Both the position numbers and the translations under genes were made by a program. From NCBI RefSeq assembly GCF_030161895.1, contig NZ_BSVB01000001.1:2666001-2730000 (forward strand): a stretch of DNA of 64,000 nucleotides. The letters run 5' to 3'. This DNA comes from Pseudolysinimonas kribbensis (lineage in GTDB: Bacteria > Actinomycetota > Actinomycetes > Actinomycetales > Microbacteriaceae). The notes beneath the pieces were generated by a model, which saw only the letters and a list, made by a program, of their open reading frames with translations, had not been told where the DNA came from and did not search any database. How positions within the stretch are numbered: the first letter of the stretch is position 1; each line of letters opens with the position of its first letter. Shown one piece after another: positions 56,659 through 64,000 of the stretch.

Positions 56659-57279
56659 ATGAAACTCACGACGATCACCCAGATCACGCTGGACGGAGTC
56701 ACCCAGGGCAACGGCGGCTCGACGGAAGAGGATCTGAGGAACGGATTCGACCGCGGCGGCTGGGCGAGGGTGCGGGTGACGACAGCACCCGCGACCACAT
56801 CGCCGCGACCTTCCAGCGCGCCGACGCGTTCCTGTTCGGCCGGCGAACGTATGACGTGCTGTTCGACTTCTGGGGCACGATCGAGGACCTGAAGTGGGAC
56901 CCCGGTCCGGACGTCGCCGTGGACGAGACCGTGATGGGCTTCGCGTTCCCGAGGGAGGAACGGGAGGCGCTGGTCCTGACCGAGCCGGGCGTTCCAGCGG
57001 CCCTCGGCGTCGGACATGCGCTTCAACTGGGTGCACGCGGATCTCGCCGCGCTGGACCAGGTCGAGGCGCGCACCCTCGTCGTCGACGCGTGGCGCATGG
57101 TCGCGCGGGCGAAGGTCTCCCGCGCCTACGCGGCGATCGTCGACGATGTCCGAGCACTCGGCTCGGAGCTGGAACGCTCGTACGCCGTCCGGGTCGGCGG
57201 GCGGCTGAAGTTCCGGGTGGGACGGCTGGTCTACGTCGCATTCTCGCCGACGACTCCCACCCGTTCGGCCCGCGCTGAC
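56659..57279 (+). pseudogene. Scrambled DHFR-like / MmcQ-YjbR-like locus
   Basis: The first part (56659 to about 56890) is a RibD-C/dihydrofolate-reductase-like N-terminus (KLTTITQITLDGVTQGNGGS, ADAFLFGRRTYDV) with a one-base loss near GGG 56768-56770. It then runs into segments of a second domain in another order: FAFPREEREALVLTEPG, MRFNWVHADLAALD, VVDAWRMVARAKVSRAY, then SYAVRVGGRLKFRVGRLVYVAFS. As I recall MmcQ/YjbR-like proteins, the last block normally comes first. More shifts occur near 56990 and 57245. It is probably a decayed or rearranged locus, or a mis-assembly. Confidence 0.5.
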
Positions 57280-57288
57280 CCGCGCGGC

Positions 57289-57317
57289 CTCGGCCCGCGG
57301 GGTCTCGGCCCGCGGGG
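57289..57317. repeat. Tandem 14-nt repeat
   Basis: CTCGGCCCGCGGGG occurs at 57289-57302 and 57304-57317, separated by one T, between the scrambled locus and the HAD gene. It may be a mark of replication slippage. Confidence 0.7.
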
Positions 57318-57334
57318 CCGATAGCGTCAAGCAT

Positions 57335-57964
57335 GTGACTCTCGCCCTCGACCCGCGCGGGGTGGATGCCGCCCTCTTCGACATGGACGGCACCCTTCTC
57401 GATTCGAGCGCCGCGGTCGTCGCGTCGTGGACCCTCTTCGCGAAGGAGCACGAGCTCGACACCGCCGAGGTGCTCGCCTCGATCCACGGGGTGCGGGCCG
57501 GGGACTCGATCGCGCGCTACCTGCCGGCGGACCGCGTGGAGGCCGAGACGCAGCGGCTGATCGAGCGGGAGCTCGGGCTGCTCGACGGGATCGTGGAGAT
57601 CCCGGGCGCCGCGGAGGTGCTGCGCGCGCTGCCGGATGCCGGCATCCCGGTCGCGATCGTCACGTCCGCGCCGCGCGACCTCGCCCTCGCGCGGCTGGGT
57701 GCGGCGGGCATCCCGGTGCCGGACGTCGTCGTGACGGCCGAGGACATCGACCGCGGCAAGCCGGCCCCCGACGGGTATCTCGAGGCGGCCCGGCGGCTCG
57801 GGGCCGACCCCGCACGCTGCGTCGTGTTCGAGGATGCCGAGGCCGGCATCAAGGCGGGGATCGCCGCCGGCTCCCGCGTCATCGTCGTCGGCGAGCACGT
57901 CGCCGCCTCGACGAACGGTCTCACCCGGATCGCCGACTACCGCGAGGTCCGCGTCGCGCGCTGA
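57335..57964 (+). CDS. HAD-superfamily sugar-phosphatase-like hydrolase
   Basis: 209 residues. The nucleophile motif is FDMDGTLLDS (Asp16, Asp18), motif II VTSAPRD, motif III/IV GKPAPDGYLEAARRLG and VFEDAEAGIKAG, and there is a helical cap at about 25-85. Similar to small sugar-phosphate phosphatases. The GTG at 57335 lies 7 nt after the -10 box TAGCGT (57322-57327). Confidence 0.9.
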   Translation: MTLALDPRGVDAALFDMDGTLLDSSAAVVASWTLFAKEHELDTAEVLASIHGVRAGDSIARYLPADRVEAETQRLIERELGLLDGIVEIPGAAEVLRALPDAGIPVAIVTSAPRDLALARLGAAGIPVPDVVVTAEDIDRGKPAPDGYLEAARRLGADPARCVVFEDAEAGIKAGIAAGSRVIVVGEHVAASTNGLTRIADYREVRVAR

Positions 57965-57965
57965 C

Positions 57966-59009
57966 CTAGATCGTCGACGCGTCGATGACGAAGCGGTAGC
58001 GCACGTCGGAGGCGAGCACCCGCTCCCACGCCTCGTTCACCCGGTCGGCACGGATGAGCTCGGTCTCGGGTGCGATGCCGTGCTCGGCGCAGTAGTCGAG
58101 CATCTCCTGCGTCTCCCGGATGCCGCCGATGCTCGACCCGGCGAACGAGCGGCGCTGGTTGAACAGCGAGAACACCGGCACGGGCAGCGGCTCGCCGGGG
58201 GCGCCGACGCTCACGAACGTGCCGTTCAGGCGCAGCAGCGACAGGTACCGGTTCATCGGGATGACCGCGGAGACCGTGTTGACGATGAGGTCGAACGAGC
58301 TGCGCAGCTCGGCGAAGGTGGCGTCGTCGGACGTCGCGCGGTAGTCGTCCGCTCCCATCGCGATGCCGTCGTCCTTCTTCGAGAGGCTCTGCGAGAGCAC
58401 CGTGACGTGGGCGCCGAACGCATGCGCGAACTTCACCGCCATGTGGCCGAGCCCGCCGAGACCGACGACGGCCACGCGCATGCCGGGTCCGGCGTTCCAG
58501 TGCCGCAGCGGCGAGTAGGTCGTGATGCCGGCGCAGAGCAGCGGCGCTGCCGTCGCGAGGTCGAGCGCGTCGGGGATGCTGAGCACGAAGTCCTCGGTCA
58601 CAACGACGTGGGTCGAGTACCCGCCCTGCGTGATCGTGCCGTCGCGGTCGACGGACGCGTACGTGCCGACGTTGCCGTTCAGGCAGTACTGCTCCTCGCC
58701 GGCGCGGCAGTTCTCGCACTCGCCGCAGGAGTTCACCATGCAGCCGACGCCGACCCGGTCGCCGACCGCGTGCCGCGTGACCGCGGAGCCGACCTCGGTG
58801 ACGATCCCGGCGATCTCGTGGCCGACGACCTGCGGATAGGCGATGCTGCGCCAGTCGCCGCGCACGGTGTGGATGTCGGAGTGGCAGATGCCCGCGTACC
58901 GGATCTCGATGAGCACGTCGTGCGGACCGACGTCGCGGCGCTCGATCGTGGTGCGCACGAGCGGCTCGGTGGCGGAGGGGGCGGCGTAGGCGGCGACGGT
59001 CGTGGGCAT
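57966..59009 (-). CDS. NAD(P)-dependent zinc alcohol dehydrogenase (AdhC/cinnamyl-alcohol type)
   Basis: 347 residues. Catalytic zinc: [16 protein letters not shown] and [12 protein letters not shown]; structural zinc: [17 protein letters not shown]; Rossmann: [21 protein letters not shown]. This matches the broad-range aldehyde-reducing group. A leaderless box TAGCGT (59021-59016, minus strand) is 6 nt from the ATG. It lies convergent with the HAD gene. Confidence 0.93.
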   Translation of the reverse strand: MPTTVAAYAAPSATEPLVRTTIERRDVGPHDVLIEIRYAGICHSDIHTVRGDWRSIAYPQVVGHEIAGIVTEVGSAVTRHAVGDRVGVGCMVNSCGECENCRAGEEQYCLNGNVGTYASVDRDGTITQGGYSTHVVVTEDFVLSIPDALDLATAAPLLCAGITTYSPLRHWNAGPGMRVAVVGLGGLGHMAVKFAHAFGAHVTVLSQSLSKKDDGIAMGADDYRATSDDATFAELRSSFDLIVNTVSAVIPMNRYLSLLRLNGTFVSVGAPGEPLPVPVFSLFNQRRSFAGSSIGGIRETQEMLDYCAEHGIAPETELIRADRVNEAWERVLASDVRYRFVIDASTI

Positions 59010-59071
59010 GGGTTCACGCTAACGGAGGCGGCCTCCGGCCCGCTGAGCGCGGCTCGGCGCACAATCGTCGG

Positions 59072-59530
59072 GTGCAGGGACACGCGGGGATCGCCGAGGC
59101 CGTCGACCGGCTCGTCGCGACGGGCGCGCGCACGGAGCTGCGCGCGGAGGTGCGTGCCGGCAGGCGGTTCGGTCCCGTTCGCCGCCCGGATGTCGTCGTG
59201 CCGCTCGGCCGGGTCTGGCGCCTCGGGGTGCTCCTCCTGGATGTCGAGGGCCGCCTCTACCGCACCGGCGAGGTCATCCATGCTCAGCCGGTGCGCTTCG
59301 ACAATCACCAGTCGGATCGCGCTGCCGCCCGTCGTGCGCTACGGGTCGCGATCCAGCGGGCCGGCATCGCGCCGGGCGAGACCGTCGTCCTCGGTGCCGA
59401 GCCGGTGGATGTCGCGGACGCGCGCGAGGTGAGCTGGGACGGCTCGGGCGATCCCGCCACGCTCGTGCCGCTGGCCGACTACCTGCGCGATCGGGTGGCC
59501 CTGCTCGCCGACCCACCCCCGGGGACGTAG
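59072..59530 (+). CDS. Conserved-looking cytosolic protein, unknown
   Basis: 152 residues, alpha/beta-like. Internal segments are RRPDVVVPLGRVWRLGVLLL, YRTGEVIHAQPVRFDNHQS and AARRALRVAIQRAGIAPGE. GTG start at 59072 behind a CACAAT -10-like box 6 nt away. No family recognised. Confidence 0.6.
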   Translation: MQGHAGIAEAVDRLVATGARTELRAEVRAGRRFGPVRRPDVVVPLGRVWRLGVLLLDVEGRLYRTGEVIHAQPVRFDNHQSDRAAARRALRVAIQRAGIAPGETVVLGAEPVDVADAREVSWDGSGDPATLVPLADYLRDRVALLADPPPGT

Positions 59531-59551
59531 CGGGAGGGGCAGAATCGGACG

Positions 59552-60316
59552 ATGGTCGATGCCCCCGCACCCCCAACGTCGGCGCCTGGACCGGCGTCGC
59601 GGCGATCGCGGTCGCCGTCTTCACGGTGCTCGAGTTCACGATCCGTCAGATCTTCGTCGGCGCACGGCCACCGCTCGACGACGCGCCCGCGCTCATCGAC
59701 TTCGCGCAGCGCACGGCCGCGGGCACCCTCGGGGTGATCCTCATCGACACCTTCCTGATGGCGTCGCTCGTCGTGTTCCTGGCGGCGTTCCGGCAGCTCA
59801 TCACGCAGGTGCGGCCGGACCTGGACTGGGTCAGCGCGCTCGCCTACGGTGCGGGCATCGTCTGGGTCGCGATCACGCTCGTCGGCGACGGGCTCGAAGG
59901 GGAGCGGCCCTGGATGCCGGCGCGCTCCACCCGGACCCGCACCTCATCCGCACGCTCACGCTCGGGCACTCGCTGCTGTTCGGCGCGATCGGATGCGTGC
60001 TGACCGCGCTCGTCGCCGCCGCATCCGGCTATGTGACGATCATCGCGGGCGCGCTGCCGCGCTGGACCGGCCGGCTCGCCCTCGTGGTCGCCGGCGCCAA
60101 TCTGGTGGCGGTCGCCACGGTGTTCGGCGGCACCGACGACAGCTTCCACGCCGTCGGCGGCTGGGGCACGGCCCTGCTCGCGACGTTCCCGTGGCTGGTC
60201 TGGGTCGTGTGCGTGGGCATCGTCGTCATCCGGGGCGCCGCCAGCACCACGAGTCCGCGAAGGCGCTCGCGACCTCGTCCATCGCCGTCGCCACCGCGTC
60301 GACGCCGACGTCCTAG
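59552..60316 (+). CDS. Multi-pass membrane protein, unknown (three frameshifts here)
   Basis: About 255 residues with about six membrane helices (WTGVAAIAVAVFTVLEFTI, LIDTFLMASLVVFLAAF, LAYGAGIVWVAITLVGDG, FGAIGCVLTALVAAASGYVT, RLALVVAGANLVAVATV, LLATFPWLVWVVCVGIVVIR). One-base losses at CCCCC 59570-59574, GGGG 59899-59902 and GGGG 60232-60235 break it; restoring all gives one frame ending at TAG 60316. A CAGAAT box lies 6 nt before the ATG. Confidence 0.65.
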
Positions 60317-60323
60317 CGAGCGG

Positions 60324-60653
60324 CTACCGGCCGAACTCGCGATCCTTCTCCTCGTGCTTGAGCGCGAGCCCGAGCACGAAGAACGTCGGCGCCCAGTGCC
60401 CGATGAAGATGCCCCACCGGTCGGACTGGGCGCGGTCCGTCTTGCGGTTCGCCTGCGACAGCACCCAGCTGACGAAGCTCAGGCCGATCGACGCGAAGCC
60501 GCCGAGGTAGGCCCACTCGCTGCGGAATCCGGCCTCGCTGAGGGCTCGGACGGGGTTCTGGAGACCGGCCTGCTGGGCCGCCTGCGCACGGTTCTTGGCC
60601 TCGCGCCTGACGCGGTCCGCGGCCTTCATGGTGTCTGCCTTGAGGGAACTCAT
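60324..60653 (-). CDS. Small membrane protein, unknown
   Basis: About 109 residues. A basic amphipathic N-terminus (KAADRVRREAKNRAQAAQQ) is followed by two hydrophobic segments (YLGGFASIGLSFVSWVL and WGIFIGHWAPTFFVLGLAL) and a charged tail. ATG 60653 was chosen; a GTG at 60656 is one codon earlier. Function unknown. Confidence 0.6.
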   Translation of the reverse strand: MSSLKADTMKAADRVRREAKNRAQAAQQAGLQNPVRALSEAGFRSEWAYLGGFASIGLSFVSWVLSQANRKTDRAQSDRWGIFIGHWAPTFFVLGLALKHEEKDREFGR

Positions 60654-60764
60654 CACCCCACGGTGCGCGCCGTCGACGCGAGAGCGCGCGATTCACATGC
60701 GGCATACACCTGGATCGCGGCCCCCGTCCCGCTAGGCTGGCCGCACAACCGAACATCGGCCGCA

Positions 60765-60953
60765 GGCGATGCGGGAGAGCCCGTTCCGGATCCGTCCGGA
60801 CGGCACCGAAGGAGCAAGCCTCCCCGCCAAACTCTCAGGTCCGCGTACCGCACCGCCAGGCCACTCTGAAGAGAGGGTCGTTCGTCGACCCCGCCCACGG
60901 TGAAAGCGCGTCGCGCGAAGCTCTCAGGCACCATGACAGAGGGGAGTCCGCGC
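60765..60953 (+). promoter_or_regulatory. Tandem glycine riboswitch upstream of gcvT
   Basis: The first aptamer shows GCGGGAGAGC (60771-60780), CACCGAAGGAGCAAGCCTCC and AACTCTCAGGTCCGCGTACC. The second shows CACTCTGAAGAGAGGG (60862-60877), GGTGAAAGC and AGCTCTCAGGCACCATGACA ending near 60940. These are the conserved cores of the two-aptamer glycine riboswitch (gcvT motif), which turns on glycine cleavage when glycine is high. A TAGGCT -10 box (60733-60738) lies upstream. Confidence 0.95.
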
Positions 60954-60972
60954 TCGTTCCGAGAGGACTCCC
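60942..60972 (+). promoter_or_regulatory. Ribosome-site-sequestering hairpin, likely riboswitch expression platform
   Basis: GGGAGTCC (60942-60949) is perfectly complementary to GGACTCCC (60965-60972), which includes the end of the AGAGG ribosome site and abuts the gcvT ATG at 60973. The left arm overlaps the 3' edge of the second aptamer, so glycine binding could free the ribosome site. Confidence 0.6.
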
Positions 60973-62060
60973 ATGACCCAGAACGCCGACAGCCCGGCGC
61001 TTCGCAGCCCGCTCGACGCCGTGCACGCCGAGCTCGGCGCGAGCTTCACCGACTTCGCCGGATGGCGCATGCCGGTGTCGTACAGCTCCGACCTCGCCGA
61101 GCACGCGGCCGTCCGCACGGCGGCCGGCCTGTTCGATCTGAGCCACATGGCCGAGATCGCGGTGCTCGGCCCGCAGGCGGCGCCCGCGCTCGATGCGGCG
61201 CTCGCCGATCCGGTCTCCGGGATCGCGAACGGCCGCGCGAAGTACACGCTGCTCGAGGACGCCGACGGCGGCATCCTCGACGACCTCATCGTCTACCGCA
61301 CGGGGGATGACCGGTTCCTCGTCGTCGCCAACGCCGGCAACCGGCACGTCGTCGCGGACGCCCTCCGGGAGCGCATCGGGGCGCACGCGTCGCCCTCGGA
61401 GGCGCTGGTCGAGGACGAGACCGACGACGTCGCGCTCATCGCCTTGCAGGGGCCGCTCGCGGAGGAGATCCTGCGCAACGTCGAGGGATTCGAGATCCCC
61501 GAGCTCGACGGCCTCGGCTACTACCGCAGCACGTCCGGCGACTTCCTCGGCCACGGCGTCTTCGTCGCCCGCACGGGCTACACCGGCGAGGACGGCTTCG
61601 AGTTCTACCTCGCGCCGGAGGCAGCCGAGTCGCTGTGGACGGCGCTTCTCGAGACCGGGGAGGGGTCGGGGCTCAAACCGGCCGGGCTCGCCGCACGCGA
61701 CTCGCTGCGCCTCGAGGCCGGGATGCCGCTGTACGGGCACGAACTCGACCGCACCACGCGTCGCGAGGGCATCGGTCGCGCCGCGCGCCTCGTCCGCGAC
61801 GGGCGCGTGCTCGTGGGCCTCACCGGCGAGGGGCGTCGCGCCGCCCGTGCGGGCTACGCCGTCGTCCGCGAGGGGATCCCGTCGGCGGGATCACGTCGGG
61901 CGCGCTGTCGCCGACGCTCGGGCATCCGATCGCGATGGCCTACGTCGACGCCGCGCTCGCCGAACCCGGCACCGTCCTCGCCGTCGACGTGCGGGGTACG
62001 GAGCTGCCCGTCACCGTCGTCGACCTGCCGTTCTACCGCCGCCCGAAGGAGCACGCATGA
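60973..62060 (+). CDS. gcvT: Glycine cleavage system aminomethyltransferase (T protein; frameshifted here)
   Basis: About 362 residues. It transfers the methylene group from the H protein to tetrahydrofolate. Blocks include [34 protein letters not shown] and [13 protein letters not shown]. The frame is lost at GGGG 61872-61875; one G restores [20 protein letters not shown]. Between YGHELD and VLVGL only 19 residues remain where E. coli GcvT has about 38, so a loop segment seems missing in frame. The stop overlaps gcvH. Confidence 0.92.
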
Positions 62061-62413
62061 CCCGCCAGTACACCTCCGATCACGAGTGGGTGGAGGTCGA
62101 CGGCGACATCGCGACCGTCGGCATCACCCGCTACGCCGCCGACAAGCTCGGCGATGTCGTCTACGTCGACCTGCCGAAGCCGGGCGCGACCGTCACGGCG
62201 AGCACCGTCGTGGGCGAGATCGAGTCGACCAAGTCGGTGGGCGAGCTCTTCGCGCCCGTCGACGGTGAGGTCGTCGAGGCCAACCAGGCCGTCGTCGACG
62301 ACCCCGGCTCGATCAACGCGGATGCCGACGCGGCCTGGCTCATCCGGGTGCGGTTCACGTCGCTGCCGGAGCTGCTCTCCGCCGACCAGTACGCGGAGCT
62401 GACCGCCGAATGA
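62057..62413 (+). CDS. gcvH: Glycine cleavage system H protein
   Basis: 118 residues. The lipoylated lysine is in [20 protein letters not shown]. It shuttles the aminomethyl group between P, T and L proteins. The ATG at 62057 overlaps the gcvT stop. Its own stop overlaps an ATG (62410) that starts a truncated duplicate of the gcvP beginning (see 62419-62561). Confidence 0.95.
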   Translation: MTRQYTSDHEWVEVDGDIATVGITRYAADKLGDVVYVDLPKPGATVTASTVVGEIESTKSVGELFAPVDGEVVEANQAVVDDPGSINADADAAWLIRVRFTSLPELLSADQYAELTAE

Positions 62414-62418
62414 CCGGA

Positions 62419-62561
62419 TTCGCCGACCGCCACATCGCGCGCTGGAGCTGAAAGCGAAGGCCATTTCTGGCCTTCGCCGCGACGCCAGCGCCGACGCCCG
62501 TCTCGGGCGTCGGGAAAACGGGAGAAGAGATTGACTGATTTGTTCGCCGACCGCCACATCG
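62419..62561. repeat. 19-bp direct repeat flanking the gcvH-gcvP element
   Basis: TTCGCCGACCGCCACATCG occurs at 62419-62437 and again at 62543-62561. The second copy codes FADRHI at the gcvP N-terminus. The first, preceded by ATGACCGGA overlapping the gcvH stop, codes the same peptide but hits a stop after 13 codons. The 105-bp insert between them carries two-hairpin element copy B. Confidence 0.85.
62437..62530 (+). repeat. Two-hairpin intercistronic element, copy B
   Basis: Hairpin 1 is GCGAAGGCCA-TTTC-TGGCCTTCGC (62454-62477), linker CGCGACGCCAGCG (62478-62490), hairpin 2 CCGACGCCCG-TCT-CGGGCGTCGG (62491-62513), perfect 10-bp stem. The TTG start of gcvP is 17 nt further, exactly as the GTG in copy A (constant offset 49077). 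Similarity extends upstream through TGGAGCTG. Stem changes relative to copy A keep pairing. Confidence 0.75.
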
Positions 62562-64000
62562 GAACGGATGCGGCGGCGCAGCGCACCATGCTCGCCGCCA
62601 TCGGGTACGACAGCATCGAGGCGCTCATGGATGCCGCGGTGCCGCCCGGCATCCGGATCACCGAGGACGACACGACCCTCCCGCCGGCCGCGACCGAGCG
62701 CGAGACGCTCGCCGAGCTGCGCGAGCTGGCCTCCCGCAACCGCGTGCGCACGCCGATGATCGGGCTCGGATACCACGGCACGATCACGCCGAGCGTCATC
62801 CAGCGGGGCGTGCTCGAGAATCCGAGCTGGTACACGGCGTACACGCCGTACCAGCCCGAGATCTCGCAGGGGCGCCTCGAGGCGCTGCTCAACTTCCAGA
62901 CGATGGTCGCCGACCTGACGGGGCTCGCCACGGCGAACGCCTCGATGCTCGACGAGTCGACCGCGGTCGTCGAGGGGATGCTGCTGGCCCGCCGCGCGTC
63001 CGGCTCGGCCTCGAACGTCTTCCTGGTCGATGCCGACGCCCTCCCGCAGACCAAGCGGCTCCTCGCCCACCGCGCCGAGGCCGTCGGCATCGTGCTGCAC
63101 GAGACCCCTTCGACCTCGACCCGCCGCCCGCCGATCTGGACGTGTTCGGCGCCTTCATCCAGTACCCCGGCGCCTCGGGGCGGGTGTGGGATCCCTCACG
63201 CGTCATCGAGGCGGTGCACGCCCAGGGCGGCCTCGCGGTCGTCGCCGCCGACCTGCTCGCGCTCACCCTTCTCACGAGCCCGGGCGAGCTCGGCGCCGAC
63301 GTCGCCGTGGGCACGAGCCAGCGCTTCGGCGTGCCGCTCGGCTTCGGCGGCCCGCACGCCGGGTACCTGGCCGTGCGCGCCGGTCTGGAGCGGCAGCTGC
63401 CCGGCCGGCTGGTCGGCGTGAGCCAGGATGCCGACGGCTATCCGGCATACCGGCTCAGTCTGCAGACCCGCGAGCAGCACATCCGGCGCGAGAAGGCGAC
63501 GAGCAACATCTGCACGGCGCAGGTGCTGCTCGCCGTGATGGCGTCGATGTACGCGGTGTACCACGGCCCGCAGGGCCTCAGGGCGATCGCGCACCGCGTC
63601 AACCGGCTCGCCCGGTTGCTCGCCGACGCGCTCGCCGCCGCCGGCCTCGAGCCCGTGCACGGCGCCTACTTCGACACGCTCACCCTCGCGGTCCCGGGGC
63701 ATGCCGACGCCGTCGTCGCCAATGCGGCGGAGCTCGGCATCGACCTGCGCCGCGTCGACGGCGACGTGGTCGGCGTCACCCTCGACGAGACGACGACCGA
63801 GCACGACGTGCTCGCCGTGCTCGCGGCGGTGCTCGGCGACGACGCGCCCGACGGCCTCGGGTTCAAGCCGGTCGCCCGCGGCATCCCGCCGGAGCTCGCC
63901 CGCACGAGCGCGTACCTGACGCATCCGGTCTTCCAGACCCACCGCTCCGAGACGGCGATGATGCGCTACCTGAAGTACCTCGCGGACAAGGACTACGCGC
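62531..64000 (+). CDS. gcvP: Glycine dehydrogenase (decarboxylating), P protein, N-terminal half, cut by window end (frameshifted here)
   Basis: About 490 residues of an expected roughly 950. It decarboxylates glycine and loads the H protein. [64 protein letters not shown] and [14 protein letters not shown] are diagnostic. The frame is lost at CCCC 63104-63107; one C restores [20 protein letters not shown]. The start is TTG 62531 directly after GGAGAAGAGA. The PLP lysine lies beyond the window. Confidence 0.94.

Noticed and set aside
57289-57317. Tandem CTCGGCCCGCGGGG as a regulatory iteron array
   Set aside because: Only two units, directly after a scrambled locus. Slippage or repair scar is more likely than a binding array.

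Overview
The window is high-GC DNA from an actinobacterium, most likely a Microbacteriaceae member close to Microbacterium. This is inferred from the dense GTG/ATG starts with 1-4 bp overlaps, many leaderless promoters (TANNNT 6-8 nt before the start codon), and housekeeping neighbours typical of that family (greA, DUF4307, hemolysin III, uppS, phoH; fumC, carbonic anhydrase, DUF4245, xseB, xseA, ispH; fba, glpX; ychF; gcvTHP behind a glycine riboswitch). No rRNA, tRNA, CRISPR array, prophage or transposase was seen.

Layout. 1-9282 is a catabolic island: a Zn alcohol dehydrogenase, a GntR/FCD regulator, a second medium-chain dehydrogenase, an SDR, an MHS-type MFS importer, an IclR regulator, a thiolase-like protein with its DUF35 Zn-ribbon partner, a PF04199 cyclase/hydrolase and a CaiB-type CoA-transferase. 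Together they suggest uptake and CoA-dependent breakdown of an unknown organic acid. A fused acyl-CoA carboxyltransferase (9279-10792) is translationally coupled to its end. 11488-16330 is a sugar or polyol cluster: two Gfo/Idh/MocA oxidoreductases, ThuA and two TIM-barrel isomerases. 16467-20874 is a TetR-MFS-PLP barrel-FAD aldonolactone oxidase operon in which every junction overlaps. 20871-46552 is mostly housekeeping. 46683-51141 is a TetR-controlled heterodimeric ABC exporter. 51148-60653 holds rmuC, a geranylgeranyl-reductase-like flavoprotein, a DEDDh exonuclease, ychF, a HAD phosphatase, an alcohol dehydrogenase and several small unknown genes. 60765-64000 is the riboswitch plus gcvT, gcvH and the start of gcvP.

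Data quality is the dominant oddity. About 30 conserved genes on both strands, including ones that must work (uppS, glpX, ychF, ilvA, gcvT, gcvP, phoH), are each broken by what looks like one base missing from a G or C homopolymer. Restoring that base returns the expected protein every time. I treat these as sequencing or assembly errors and give full-length gene coordinates.

The most interesting uncatalogued structure is a roughly 95-nt intercistronic element present twice, before the isomerase at 13454 and before gcvP at 62531. It has two hairpins with compensatory stem changes, a conserved linker and loops, and exactly the same spacing to the downstream start codon. The gcvP copy lies between a 19-bp direct repeat that duplicates the beginning of gcvP.
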